From Trichaptum fuscoviolaceum (taxonomy: Eukaryota; Basidiomycota; Agaricomycetes; Hymenochaetales; Trichaptaceae): a stretch of DNA of 64,000 nt. Positions 24,942-35,963 of this stretch are shown here, piece by piece. Every line of letters begins with the position of its first letter. Within the stretch, counting starts at the first letter, position 1. The stretch covers positions 4,044,461 through 4,108,460 of the forward strand of contig CAJSYZ010000007.1 of NCBI GenBank assembly GCA_910574455.1, given 5' to 3'. The position numbers and the translations under genes were made by a program. The notes below the pieces were generated by a model. The model was given only the letters and a program-made list of their open reading frames with translations. It was not told the DNA's origin and made no database searches.

Positions 24942-25779
24942 CAGGCACCTCAGCTCATAAGATGCATCGTATTCTGTCATTACAGTGTATCCGATTCATT
25001 CCCTTATTTCATCAGGAAAAAGTTTTTAAAATGATAATATGATTACATATGATAACATACAATATAACAGGTAAAATCGTCCCTAATGTATCTCGGGTTC
25101 CAGTATCAAATATATTGACCTTATCAGGCACGTAAAATTCAATACAAAGTGTGCCATGATTACAGCTACTATCTTAGGCAATCAGCATTATGGCTCTTTT
25201 ATTCCGTAGAATGCAATACATGGCTTAGCAGCCTGTTAGGGTTTGTACCGGATTTCAGTGTTTGTATTGCGCATATAGTGACTAAAATTTAGTATATATG
25301 CTGTCATTATGGTGACCTATGTAATTAATTCTGCCGCAGTTAATGGGATTATGTAGTTTACATACTCTAGCTTTCATTGTAATGTCTAGCAGCATGGTAG
25401 CGATGACACCGTAATGTGTCGATGATAATGCATGATAGTGATGCTGGGAGCTATCTTTAGATACAAGGCACCACGTCATGACAGCAATGCCAATGAATGA
25501 TGGGCCCTGATCATGAATTCTAGGCCATATATAGTTTATATTTAGCTACAAATGACATCAGACTGCCGGCTCCGATGACAAATTAGTACTCCTTATAATC
25601 AAATTTACGTTACATCAGGTTTATCATTGGGTATCTACGCTGGCTCGCCGACAGCTCTTTTATTTAATTCTGGCCGTTGTCAATGGCTGATGATGGTTAA
25701 TAATGAATTATATTAATATTAATGTGCTATTGTACATCATACACTATACTAATGTCATTCAGATGCACGTCGGAGATCG
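24942..25779. other. AT-rich sequence, no gene seen
   Basis: Begins at the broken end of the third repeat unit. It is AT-rich with only short frames. Base composition differs sharply from the array to its left. Confidence 0.4.
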
Positions 25780-25970
25780 AGCATGCCCCTGGGTAACGCT
25801 TGCGGAACCATCGAGGAATGAACGCACTCTCATACAGTGCGTTGGCTTCAAGATCCTTGCAATTCCTACCACGGAAGGGCAACTAGTAACACAAGGCGGC
25901 ATCAGCGTAAGTGAAGGTATAGCGCAAAAGAGCTCACCTGCCAAAGACAAGGCTGTTTGCGCAGCATCTC
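25780..25970 (-). pseudogene. Partial second copy of the neighbouring kinase gene
   Basis: 25789-25960 aligns with 26494-26650. Both contain 'cttgcggaaccatcgaggaatgaacgc' (in two overlapping parts), the 'ttggcttcaagatccttgc' block and the 'ccacggaagggca' block. In minus-strand sense it covers the end of one exon (VFG), an intron with a normal GTGAGC donor and a TTACTAG acceptor, and the start of the next exon (LPFRGR). Frames no longer join. Upstream on the minus strand (25971-26250) the sequence is unrelated to the kinase. Confidence 0.75.
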
Positions 25971-26391
25971 TAATGCTCCTTGCCGGAAGCATAGGCGACG
26001 GGATGGGCTCGTTCAATGGAATTGTTGCGAACTGGTGGGGCTGACGGCTGAGACGACCGAGGATCTCTTTGACTCTGAGGCCAACTGCGAGATGATCCTC
26101 TCGCAAATCGGGAGAGAAAGCTGGCATGGCAATGGGCGAAAAGCAGGCTGGAAATTCTTTCCCTGGCCGCCAGCGAAGGGGGGCGAGGAACTCGTACTCA
26201 GCGGGTCAGGACGCCAGCGCATGGAGCCTTCGGGTCGTCGACAAGGACGCACATGCTGAGGTACGCGCCTTCCTGGACCTTATGTGGTGCAGTCTTCCAC
26301 CAGCGGGGACAGGCTGTGTCTTATTTGCGACCTGATCCCAGTTTCTGCGGCGGAGGTTAGCTAGAGAATGGCGCAGATGCGGTTGATTGAC

Positions 26392-27530
26392 TTACACTTC
26401 TCGGAAGTACCGGCTCTGCAAGGTATCCTGCACCGGGATGCGGTGGTCTGGGTTCTTGGCTAGCAGACGCCGCATCAGATGGCATGCCTCTGGGCAGCGC
26501 TTGCGGAACCATCGAGGAATGAACGCGTTTTCGTACAGTGCTTTGGCTTCAAGATCCTTGCGATCCCTCCCACGGAAGGGCAGTAATAAAGGCGGTGTCA
26601 GTGAAAGTGATGGGTTGGAACAGAGGAAGCTCACCCTGCCGAAGACAAGCTCATAGAACATGACGCCAACGGAGAAGCTGTCGGCCTTGTATGAGTAATG
26701 GTCGCCACGGAGCATCTCTGGTGCCGTGTAGCCCGTCGTGCCACACTTGCCCTTCGTCCTGTGCCAACAGTCATCGTAAGTTAGTACCTCGTCAATGCTC
26801 ACCGCGTGTCCCTTGAAAACATGCGCGAGGCCGAAGTCCCAGATGACGAGCCGATCTTGCTCATCCATGAATACGTTGTCGGGCTTGAGGTCGCAATGGA
26901 CGATGGCCTGGTCGTGCAAGGTGCCCACTGCATAGCACTGCAAGACGATGAGACATGACATGGGGAAAGGAAGCGGAGACGAACTAGTTGCACCATCGTG
27001 CAAGGTGCCCACTGCGTAGCACTGCAGAGATGATGAGTCACCATTCGAGAGAAAGGGGGAAAGGGAAGACGTACTAGTTGCGCCATAATGAACTTGATTT
27101 CATGCATGTGGAACAGCTTCTTCGTGTTGGTCATCGCTCCTCGCAAAGTGCCACCGGCAGCCAGACCTTGGATGATGATGAAGTCATGCGGGTCCATGAG
27201 GGATTCTATTAGAGGGGTATAATAGGGCGAGTTAAGCAAAGTCAGGTAAGAAAGGATCTACTTCTCTGTAAACAACATCTCCCGGCGACTGTCTTGATCG
27301 ACACTCGCGCGTGGAATCTGCTTGATCGCGACCTTCTTGCCGTATTCGCGATGAGAGATGTCCACGGCCTGGTAGACGCGGCCAAATCCGCCTTTTCCGA
27401 GGACGGCTTCGAGCTTGTAGTCGTCGGGTCGTTTACAGAGCGCCTCGCGGGCGAGCTTCGTGGTCGATGATGAAGAGACGCGTGCTCCCGCGTGCCACCG
27501 TGCCACACTGGGTGTAACACATGCAAGCAT
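26392..27530 (-). pseudogene. Serine/threonine protein kinase gene, apparently decaying
   Basis: Kinase landmarks occur in order: Gly loop LGKGGFGRVYQAV, VAIKQ lysine, catalytic loop HCDLKPDN, DFGLA, APE (TAPEMLRGD) and the lower-lobe DSFSVGVMFYELVFG. Exons are 27530-27262, 27205-27075 and 26937-26392. Intron 2 (27074-26938) holds a tandem duplication of the exon/intron junction, giving two candidate acceptors, each followed by CYAVGTLHD. The first intron joins out of phase. Intron 3 appears to have lost its acceptor, adding about 17 residues after ELVFGR. The Cys in HCD replaces the usual Arg. These defects suggest loss of function, though alternative splicing cannot be excluded. Confidence 0.7.
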
Positions 27531-27648
27531 ACAGTCACACTCAGGTGGCACAGTAGTAATTAGATAGCGCCGTCAGAGACAGCGGTCCCCGACACGAATG
27601 ATGTTAAGAATGTAGTTATTGAAATGCTTTTCTGTTGTATATCAAAAT

Positions 27649-27740
27649 AGTATAGTGGTTTAGTGTGATGAGTCTCGGGTCTTTCTTGATGGCGATCTGT
27701 GTTCGATTCCCGCTGTGGTTTTCATTTTTTATTTTTTTTT
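27649..27740 (+). ncRNA. tRNA-like element with A and B boxes and T-run (tRNA pseudogene or SINE head)
   Basis: TAGTATAGTGG at 27649 fits the pol III A box. GTTCGATTC at about 27702 fits the B box. A long T-rich run starting near 27720 would serve as terminator. The acceptor and T stems do not pair, so it is not a working tRNA. Confidence 0.45.
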
Positions 27741-29461
27741 CGTAAGTATTTCGTTCTCCCTCGAATTGGCAATTGTTCTTGCACACGTGCGGATGTGAAT
27801 GTGTGTTGGTCTACGTTAGTTTGTATACATGAAGTGCACGTAGACACCTCCGCGGCCGACATGCTCTGCAAAAATGTGCCCGATAGTTTCCGCCCCTAGG
27901 GTCTGGGCGGCATGTGACTCAAGCCACATCCGAGACGATACGTTTTGGCAGAATAGGATGAGCTCATCGCCATTGGAAAACCTGTGTCTATTGTGTGACG
28001 ATTTGATTAATGTTCACAATTTTCGGCAGCGGAAGTAGCTTACATATCCGGTTCGTAAGCGCTGTATGAATTGTGAGGAATTCCAATACATATATGTTGT
28101 CTGATAACGCTGTGAGTTTTTTATTTCCTTCCTAAAGCCGAACGTACTGTAGTAATTGACAAACGTCTGGTGCGTGTTCAACATAGGATGGACGGTTGTT
28201 GACCAAAATCCTGAAAAAAATTTAATTCAATTGTTGCGTTTCGTTCGAGTGACTTGCCTGAGATCCGTACAAGTCACACAAAATTTCATGACTTGTTAGG
28301 CCGGGGAATGCTTGCAGTACTGCATGTCTTGCTCGTTAGTCTCTGTTATATACAAGTAGTATTTTTTGTCGCGTCGACTGATGTAATGTCTCGGAGAATG
28401 GGAAATTTCGGATTACTGTGTTCGGGTGTGTCAACAGAACTGATGGTATGCCTAATTCTTTACCCTCATTCGGTACATGATTTCTCCTCTCTTATATTTA
28501 AACACGGATCATCGTAAGTGTTGAGCTCGTACACGGGTTTCTAATATGAAGAGTGCTGAGAGTGCTTGAGAGTGTATGACCCTCACATGTTCTAATGTCA
28601 GTACCTACTACTATTGCCAATTTTCTGGCCAGTCGTCCTTCTTTCATTACATGCGAATTTCAATACGGAGTCGAACTAGTGCTACTGTGGTCTCAGGTAC
28701 CATTCTTTGACCGTAGGAATTTTAATGTGTTCTGGGCAACGTTGTACCTTTGTACGTGTGAGGTCTACTGTCGTGCATTTTCTGTGATATCAATTACTCC
28801 GTTAACTCAGACTGCCTTTTCATCATCGGATACTATTACTTGGGAGGCATGGTGTATGGGATATCACTAATTCTGTTGTTGAATCGGGGTCCTCTGTCAT
28901 CTGAATACTCTCAATGTATAGGGTATAATATAAGTTCATAGCAATGGTAACATTCGTGTTCTGTTCATGTGATGAGCTTCATGGACAAGTACACACTATA
29001 ATCTGATAATTGTTTGATGCGTAGAGTTCCATATCCTTGGTCAATGTAATTCTACGACATTCACAAAACGATGATCGAGGCATCCAGTCTGGAGTTTACA
29101 GCACTACAGTAAAGTACAATGGAAGGTCGATATATATTCATGTTTTGATACATACAGGTCGTCTACGTTTTCATTATATCTTTAAAATTCAGCGTGTAAT
29201 ATATAGCAACAAAGTAAGAAGACGTGCGCTATGAATGCAGTTGTGTGACAGGAAAGACGATAACAAGATGACAACGTTGACAGCACAGATAGTTCGTATG
29301 GCAAGACAGTGATAGCAAGGTAACAACGCTTGCGAAAACGAGAGCAAGAAAGCAGAAGAGACATTGAATATACAGACAGGAAGGAATCGGACAATGGTTC
29401 GCGTGTGTCCCTTGAGCATGTGCGGAAAGGTAGAAGGGCAGGATCGAAGAGGAGACGCTAC
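27741..29461. other. AT-rich region, no gene recognised
   Basis: Several plus-strand frames of 60-105 codons are present (for example near 28254-28517 and 28595-28870), without motifs or coherent splice structure. Confidence 0.4.
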
Positions 29462-30207
29462 TTACCCTGCGACGGCATCCCTGTGCCGTCGCGAACTGCT
29501 GCTCTCTATTTCGCTCCGCGGGCTGCGCAGTGCCTCGATAGCGGCAATCAACCTCTCGTCCCTGTCATCCTCGCGAGCTTTGAGGGCGTCGACCACCTGC
29601 GCGGTGTGACGCTCCCTCCACTCTTGTTCAGCTGCGCTGTCCGATAGGTCTTTTTCAGCCTAGGAACGAGAGCACAAATAGAAAGTCAGTCGAAGATACA
29701 ATGAGCGGAAGCTATTGAATAGGCGTACGTGCTCCCGGTGCTCCAGATTGTCCAGCCGTGCCTTCGCGTCGTCCTGGGCGTTTCGGAGGATGTTCTTCCG
29801 CAGGAAGCACTTCCACCCGCCCCACGCTACGAATTCTTCGTATTCAGCGATGAGTGCGGAGACGTCGCGGACTAGTCGCGCCCAGTCTTCCGCCCTGGAC
29901 TGGTGGATGTTGACGCTCTCCAGTCTCCTTCGTAAGTCCTCAGCACGCTGACGCGTGTGCGCCAGACTGTTGCGCGCTCTTCTGCCACTCTGAGATGCAA
30001 GAAGCGGTCAGTAGGGGAACCCTCTCTGCGGTGCAGAAAACTCACCGTTGCCCTCTTCCACAAGTATTCCACCCCAGCCCTTACCAGACGTCCGATCTGA
30101 GTGGGCGCGACAACCAGCGCGAGATGGACGATGAGCTTTGCCAGCTCGAGCACGTCGTCGCGAACACGAGTGCGTCGGACGACATGTTGCACTTCAGCAT
30201 TGTCCAT
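29462..30207 (-). CDS. Three-exon coiled-coil protein of about 206 residues, unknown function
   Basis: Exons are 30207-30046, 29989-29729 and 29659-29462. Introns of 56 and 69 bp have GTGAGT..CTCAG and GTACGC..CCTAG ends, all joins in phase 0. Residues 1-54 hold a hydrophobic stretch (LELAKLIVHLALVVAP). Residues 60-140 are rich in Arg/Glu/Asp with heptad-like spacing (RQRAEDLRRRLESV), then an aromatic patch (EEFVAWGGWKCF), then a second charged helix. The stop TAA overlaps a perfect donor (GG|GTAAGT), so a further exon is possible. CT-rich sequence on the minus strand at about 30316-30376 lies upstream. I do not recognise the family. Confidence 0.65.
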
Positions 30208-31992
30208 GACGTGCGCACGAGCGAGAGTGTGTATGTGTTGATGGTGATAGTGTGAGTCCGATAGTGAGTGCGAGATTCTAATTCGGACAGAGTAACTGTG
30301 AGCGCGTCAGACAGAGAGAGACAGTGAGAGGGAGAGAGACTGAGAGACTGAGAGAGACAGAGAGAAAGAAAGAGAGTCACGGACACAGAGAAACAGGTAA
30401 ATGATGAGAGAGGACGCACTTGAAGAGCCATGCAGTCTTTTAAAGTACCGTGGGCGCCGTACAGCATGCGCGAATGCAGATAGATGGCTGCGTTCCTAAT
30501 ATTACAGAAGCAACATGTTTTTACACTTACTTCTTTTTGTTTTATGGTGTAAATAATAATTTACTGTCTTAGTGATTCAAATTATTGGGCACTTCAATTT
30601 ATCTCATTTGTATGGACGCGTTTAACAGAGAACGTCGTGCAGGACCGGTTTCACTCAGAACATTTTCAGAATGTCACGGGTGACACGAGAGTGACATTAG
30701 TGTAAAAGCAGTCGCCAGCGACTGAGCGACAAAACGTGAAGGTATGCGGTCCTAAACATTAAACTGACGAAAATAATTTGAATTACATATCGTCGTCGAT
30801 CCACTGCACGAAAGACTCTAAACGTCTATTACACGTGTACAGGGTCGCGGAAATGTCACATCGTATACTACGTATCTAAGATTGACATACGGCGCAGAAA
30901 ATGCAGGATAACGACTCTGCTAAATGAGAAGGAGATCGTAGATAGACGACGTCGTCATCAAACCTGGCACGAAAGGCCGTGGGATATCACGAACGTCAGC
31001 GGAATGAGTCAGTCCAGCCGCGGCATGAGTCTAGGCTTACGAGGCAATGCAGCAGCCATTCAGCGCGCGAGAAAGTTGATGCGCAGCATCGGCACGAATC
31101 CGATAATGTTCAGATGAATACAACACATGTTACAGCCAATCGGAACACGAGGCAACACAGCTGCGTGATAGGAGACAGTTCTTTATTGCGAAAGACGCAG
31201 CGCAGACAAATACACAAATTTGTAGTACACAAATGTCTTTCCATTACAGAAACCTGTCCACGTATGATGGTTCATAGAGTGAAAGAAACCTACTGGGAGA
31301 GGAACGGTGAATATCAGCGGTATGACGAACGTGGACAGAAACCGGCGGTACAGGGGTCGGCGGTACACGGAAAGTGTGGGACTCATTATCTCTGTCACGG
31401 AAGCTGTATAGTACATAATTAAACTCAATGAACCTTATCGACCGGCAAGTCCTGCAGACTAGTGTCAGGCCTCGGCATATTTGAGTCTGCAAGTCAGGAT
31501 AATGAAGCGGAGGACGGTAGCTCCATTGCTGCGGCCACTTGTGCGCAGTGCAAAGCAGTGTTTGAGCCGATGCCAATGCAAGGACAGTCCTAGGAGATGG
31601 GGAATCCAGTGATATTGGTACCCTTTATGTGTCTCGCTGCAAGCGAAGGCGGTGACTGGCAAGGCTCGTAATGCTGTTCAAGAACATAAAGATAAATAGC
31701 CAATTCGTAATTTTGGTGTCAATATCTGAATATATTCTTGCTCGGAATTGCTGCGAGTGTGTCCTGGCTGGCTGTATGCGCATAAACATGTCACTTGAGG
31801 TTAAATCACGTAGTCAGTCTTATGTCGCTGAGAAGTGTGGGAATGAGTAGTCGGTACTTGACGTCTTCAAGTTGATCTTCTTTTATGATTGATCCGTGGT
31901 TTCGGCATGCAATGCTTAATTTAGTCTGTCGGCGTTAGCCGCTCCTCAATTCCTGGGTGAGTACATCGCAAACGTTGTCCTGCAGCGACCTT
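30208..31992. other. Intergenic; GA-rich simple sequence, no gene recognised
   Basis: 30310-30380 is a GAGA-type low-complexity tract. A GTG-initiated 147-codon frame at 30979-31422 has no recognisable motif and I would not call it. Confidence 0.4.
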
Positions 31993-32020
31993 GCAGTCGC
32001 GTTGCATAAAACTGGCATAA

Positions 32021-32992
32021 TTAGGTGATCTCGTACAGATGTTCAACTTCCGTGATCAATGGTACTCGGCTCTGTTCTCCGTCACAGCATTCACCCCCCA
32101 GCACCCAAATGAGAGATGTTCCTTCGAACGATTCCTTCTTTCGCTGCTCGTCTGCGGATATCAGGTTAGCATCTGCAGCGAAATATATGAAAAGTGTTGC
32201 TCTGTCCGCTGAGGCTCTCAGTCGCTCGTTCCCATACTTTTTCTCACATAGTGTGTTGTGAAGTTTTTCGTTTGACAAGCGTGAACGAGCGTCGTACTCA
32301 CGAAAGTCGCAATGCTTCGATATCACTTTGGATTGTGTGAGGATATTGAAATGATTGGATATAGTTTCATAGCAAGCTGGGTTTCTTAAGCTGTAGTGAG
32401 CTTGAGTGGGTAGGGGATATGCGCTCCATAGTGAGTCCGGTCCGACGATGTTCATGAAGGCGGTTGTCGTTGTCGAAACTGCTGTACGGAAAACGCATCG
32501 CTTGGCTGCTATCGCGACTACGATCCTATGAATATCACGCTGAAAGATGACGATGGCTGATAGGTGGTTCATGGTGGAAAGGTGCTCGTAGAAGTGGCTG
32601 GTGAGTTCGTACTCCGCAGAAGCGGTCTTGTATTCGCGGTAGCCATTCCCTGATAGGTAATGTTCCACTATTTCGTATGACTCGCGTGGAACCATCAGAA
32701 ACAGTGTCTTAAAGGCTGTCCACTTGTGACGATCTTCGAATATGAACGCGTAAGAGGATACGTTGAATAGAAACGCATATGTGGCGCGCATCATGGTCAA
32801 CGTGTGTCTGGCAGGAAGGAAAGGGCGGATGAAGTCCTCGAGTGCTTTCGAAAGCTCCAAGCGTCGCTGGTTTCGAAGGCTTCGGCTGCAGTTGAAGAGC
32901 TTGAGGGCCGTTAGATTGTTGAGGCATTGCAGAATTCCGTGGAAGGTGTCGTATGTTGAGATTATAGGGTGGAGCTTTGATAGGACGTGCAT
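32021..32992 (-). CDS. F-box-like family protein A (323 residues)
   Basis: Single-exon frame from the first ATG at 32992. Family landmarks shared with the genes at 33127 and 48657: a Leu-rich F-box-like start (CLNNLTALKLFNCSRSLRN), then SSYAFIF, the central TTAFMNIVGPDSLWSAYPLP motif and the C-terminal WVLGGECC. The family is expanded in agaricomycetes as far as I recall; its molecular function is not established. F-box proteins usually link substrates to SCF ubiquitin ligase, but the F-box here is weak, so that role is inference. Confidence 0.65.
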   Translation of the reverse strand: MHVLSKLHPIISTYDTFHGILQCLNNLTALKLFNCSRSLRNQRRLELSKALEDFIRPFLPARHTLTMMRATYAFLFNVSSYAFIFEDRHKWTAFKTLFLMVPRESYEIVEHYLSGNGYREYKTASAEYELTSHFYEHLSTMNHLSAIVIFQRDIHRIVVAIAAKRCVFRTAVSTTTTAFMNIVGPDSLWSAYPLPTQAHYSLRNPACYETISNHFNILTQSKVISKHCDFREYDARSRLSNEKLHNTLCEKKYGNERLRASADRATLFIYFAADANLISADEQRKKESFEGTSLIWVLGGECCDGEQSRVPLITEVEHLYEIT

Positions 32993-33126
32993 TGATTCCG
33001 TAGTGCTGAGTTGACGACTCAATACTTTTCAGTCCCGATTGGCTTCACTGCGTGTGAGATGAATGTTATTAAAGTATCTACTGATTTGTGTAGCCAAGTT
33101 AAATACATGTATGCGGGCGTCATTAC

Positions 33127-33912
33127 TTAGTTATACACTGCCTCACAAAATGCGTCCGAAACAACTCCGTTCGTGGAACACATGGGGCCTCCGAGACACC
33201 ATGTCACTATTCCCGGACTTGCATAGTCTGCAATGGGAATAAAGTGTCCAGTTTCAGACTCATCATCGTCTTCGCTTCGTAAAGTCTCGGGGCATTCGGC
33301 CGTAGTACCGCAAACGTGAGTTGAGCTGTACGATTGCATCGAGGTTGAGCGCATGCGAAATCCATGATTCTCGAGGTGGACGATCTCGCAATGGTGTAGT
33401 GTGGCGATTATGGGACATTGCTGAGATGCGTAGCGAGAAGTGTTTGGAAGCATGTATTTTTGAGCGATTGATTTAGGATATGCGGAGACGAATGAATGTC
33501 CAGTCAGGTAGTTCATGAGCGCTGTACAGGGGGCAGCAAAAATTGGATATCGGGAGCATGGTGTCTTGGACTGAAGTAGGATGACCTGCCGACCGCTCTT
33601 ACTGTTTATCCAATATTCAGACTTGCCAACCCCGAGTTCGTCGAAATATGTACTGAAATGTATGTCGGCTGGACTCCTTTGCGATTTGTAGCCTACACCG
33701 TCAAGTAGTACTCGGAAGTCGGCCGGACAACCTCGTGGTGTATAGATTCGCAGGTCGCTGTGCGATGTGAGGTCGAAGAGCACATCCAACGCGAATAAGT
33801 GTCCGATGACTGAATCGTTTTGATCTAGAAGTGATAGCAGTGATGCAGGTTTTGGAAAGTACAGCTGAAGAAGGTAGAGAAATCGTTTGTGAACGGCTTC
33901 TGGTGATTTCAT
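33127..33912 (-). CDS. F-box-like family protein B (261 residues)
   Basis: Intact ATG frame 134 bp upstream of the neighbouring paralogue, same strand. It lacks the F-box-like start and begins at the equivalent of the middle domain (HKRFLYLLQLYFPKPASLL). It keeps CTALMNYLTGHSFVSAYP, a CGTTAECPETLRS segment matching HxxCPxTxR in the third paralogue, and WCLGGPMC near the end. It may be 5'-truncated or have an unseen first exon. Confidence 0.65.
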   Translation of the reverse strand: MKSPEAVHKRFLYLLQLYFPKPASLLSLLDQNDSVIGHLFALDVLFDLTSHSDLRIYTPRGCPADFRVLLDGVGYKSQRSPADIHFSTYFDELGVGKSEYWINSKSGRQVILLQSKTPCSRYPIFAAPCTALMNYLTGHSFVSAYPKSIAQKYMLPNTSRYASQQCPIIATLHHCEIVHLENHGFRMRSTSMQSYSSTHVCGTTAECPETLRSEDDDESETGHFIPIADYASPGIVTWCLGGPMCSTNGVVSDAFCEAVYN

Positions 33913-34595
33913 TGATTAAAGTTGTGGTCGCCGATTGTGCATATGTCGGGACTTTATAGAGTGATGCGGATGTTTGAGACATCGATCTGTATGTCGGACA
34001 TGTCGGCTGATATCTGTGTAGAGGTTGCTTGTGTAATATTATATTGGGCATCTAAGCTGAGCTTGCAAACAGCGCAAAGGAAACGTTTAAATATGATACA
34101 TGAAGGATATATGAAGAGCTCTTCTTCCCGTTCGTTGTGTGGAGATGTGAAGCATAGGTCCGTTAAAGCACGGATTCCTAACGTCAATCCATGGTGCGTG
34201 AGAGCACATGACAATCAACTCGTCTCCATTTTCATACTGATATCTGTACGGGTGCGGGAACGGAGTGTCAGTGAAAAAGGAATGTTAAGAAATGGTTGGT
34301 TATACATGAATGGTTCGCAAGTCCGCAATTCCTGACTACTGTGATCGAAGCACTCGTGCTCCCTGAAGAATGGTCAGAGACATATATGTGCGGAGAAGAG
34401 TGATGGCAACGTACGCAAGCAAGTCTGAAAACCAATTCCGGGCTACTACGCTTCGTGCGTAAACGCTTGTGGTAATCAGGTGAGTTAAAGTGGAGCAGGA
34501 GAGACAAACTTTCATTTTGGACAGAGTCTGCGTCGAATTGTAGGAAGGAAATTAAGTACGTGCCGCGTTTCTAATACTGTAAGATGAGTGGGGAA
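33913..34595. other. Intergenic, no gene recognised
   Basis: Only short frames. It includes the region where a missing first exon of the paralogue at 33127-33912 would lie, but no convincing F-box segment was found. Confidence 0.35.
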
Positions 34596-34856
34596 TTACT
34601 CATGCAGGGTTGACATTTGAACGTAGGCGTGATTGAAAACCCGTGTATGGGCCGGGAAAGAAATAGGAGACAAGTGAGACAGAGGGGCAGACGGTGGTAC
34701 GGACGCGGCCTCATATTCACACCGAAGGAAAAAGGAGGGCATGGGAAAGTCTCGGTTTAATTGTATTACCTTCGCTTTCAGTGGAGCGCGTTGAACTGGT
34801 ATGAGCAGGAGGGAGAGTCGATCACCATCCGTGATTTGGGGATTGAAATTTTCCAT
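34596..34856 (-). CDS. Small protein of 86 residues, unknown
   Basis: From the internal ATG at 34856 the frame reads MENFNPQITDGDRLSLLLIP and ends in FNHAYVQMSTLHE-stop. The sequence is varied and protein-like, but no family is recognised. An in-frame GTAATA after PLKAK could be a donor, so it may be only a first exon. Confidence 0.35.
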   Translation of the reverse strand: MENFNPQITDGDRLSLLLIPVQRAPLKAKVIQLNRDFPMPSFFLRCEYEAASVPPSAPLSHLSPISFPAHTRVFNHAYVQMSTLHE

Positions 34857-35357
34857 TGTTTGCGTCAGTGGGTAGTACCTGAAGCGTTTGGAAAGTGAAA
34901 TGACGAGTGGTGGGAAATATATTATCGTGAAGAGTGGGAAAGGCGACTGTATGCGGGTCAAGAATTGTATCGGACACGTATATTTGGTATTATTTGTTAT
35001 TTAAAGCGGTGATGGACAAAAGCCAAGGAAGGCCACTGTGCTCATTTTGAACGAAATATCATGTACGACATGCGAATGCCACGCAAGTCTCCAAGCCCGG
35101 TGATTTCCTGTATTGTCAAATGCGTGATTATACGGCGATGAAGTCGAACAGTCGCAGCATTGTTTTTTTTGGTGCTAACGTCTCGTTAGCTATTCTATAT
35201 TTTCTTTCTTTTTATTTACATTTCATATCACTCTATACAGCGATAATTTAAACAGATGAAGGAAGTAAAGGGTAGGAAGCGAAGAGCCGTTGGGCAGGAC
35301 AGAGAACACCTCTATAGTTGCAATTGTTAGTAGAAAGTCGTGGAGATGTGTCCGATG
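34857..35357. other. Intergenic, no gene recognised
   Basis: AT-rich stretch with T-runs near 35164 and 35205, downstream of the interrupted host gene on the minus strand. Confidence 0.35.
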
Positions 35358-35963
35358 TCAATCGATTTCGTCCACGGGAAAAGTAACGCCTAACGCGTCA
35401 TTTGGAAAGTTGGTTTTGACCTTTCGCTTGTGAGCATCGGGTGCCTGCACGTACACGGCTGCCAGAATGTTGAGGGAAGCGAATGTGTCGTAGTCTTCCA
35501 TGTTATTGTCTTTTTGATACTTCGGCCTCGGTTTCGATGCGTTAGCCGTAAACACTAACATGGCACAGGCTGAAGGCGGTATTTCACCATGGAATCGAGG
35601 TAGCTTTTCGTATTGATCGGGTTCAAAATCAGTATTTCTGCCGTCGTACACAGGAACTGCTCGAAATTAGCTATTGACCTTTCGGGCTTGTATAGAATTT
35701 GACTCACCTGTGTCATTGAATTGAAGGACTGAAGGTTCGGTGTTGGCACCATTGGACCGGAATTTCTTCTTGGGTGGGGCGCTGACAAGGTTGGAGCTAT
35801 TGTTTGGATTAGCGGAGTTTTCTGTGAAGTGAAGTTCGTTGTTTAGAGAGTCTCCTATGTGTGCAAGTGAAGCACTCACCGTTTGTTTCAAGCAGTGTAG
35901 AGAAACTGAGGCCGTTCATGAAGGAATAGAATCCGAGTGCCGACACCCTCATGGCAGCGCCGA
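35358..35963 (-). pseudogene. Interrupted ten-exon gene, 3' part (rest of exon 8, exons 9 and 10)
   Basis: Continues the frame broken by the retrotransposon. The rest of exon 8 (35958-35880) reads MRVSALGFYSFMNGLSFSTL. Exons 9 (35821-35708) and 10 (35656-35358) follow, with introns of 58 and 51 bp. Exon 9 carries a basic PPKKKF segment. Exon 10 holds VPVYDGRNTDFEPDQYEKLP and SLNILAAVYV before the stop at 35358. All phases agree with the part at 42695-44134, for a predicted total of 470 residues. No function assigned. Confidence 0.8.

Noticed and set aside
26013..26335. Overlapping frames between the kinase and its fragment
   Set aside because: One minus-strand frame (VKEILGRLSRQPHQFATIPL) looks somewhat protein-like, but no start, splice sites or family could be supported.
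29330..30255. Plus-strand frames over the coiled-coil gene
   Set aside because: They are antisense to three minus-strand exons with consistent phases and good splice sites.
30979..31422. 147-codon plus-strand frame
   Set aside because: Starts at GTG, has no recognisable motif, and its composition is that of non-coding sequence.
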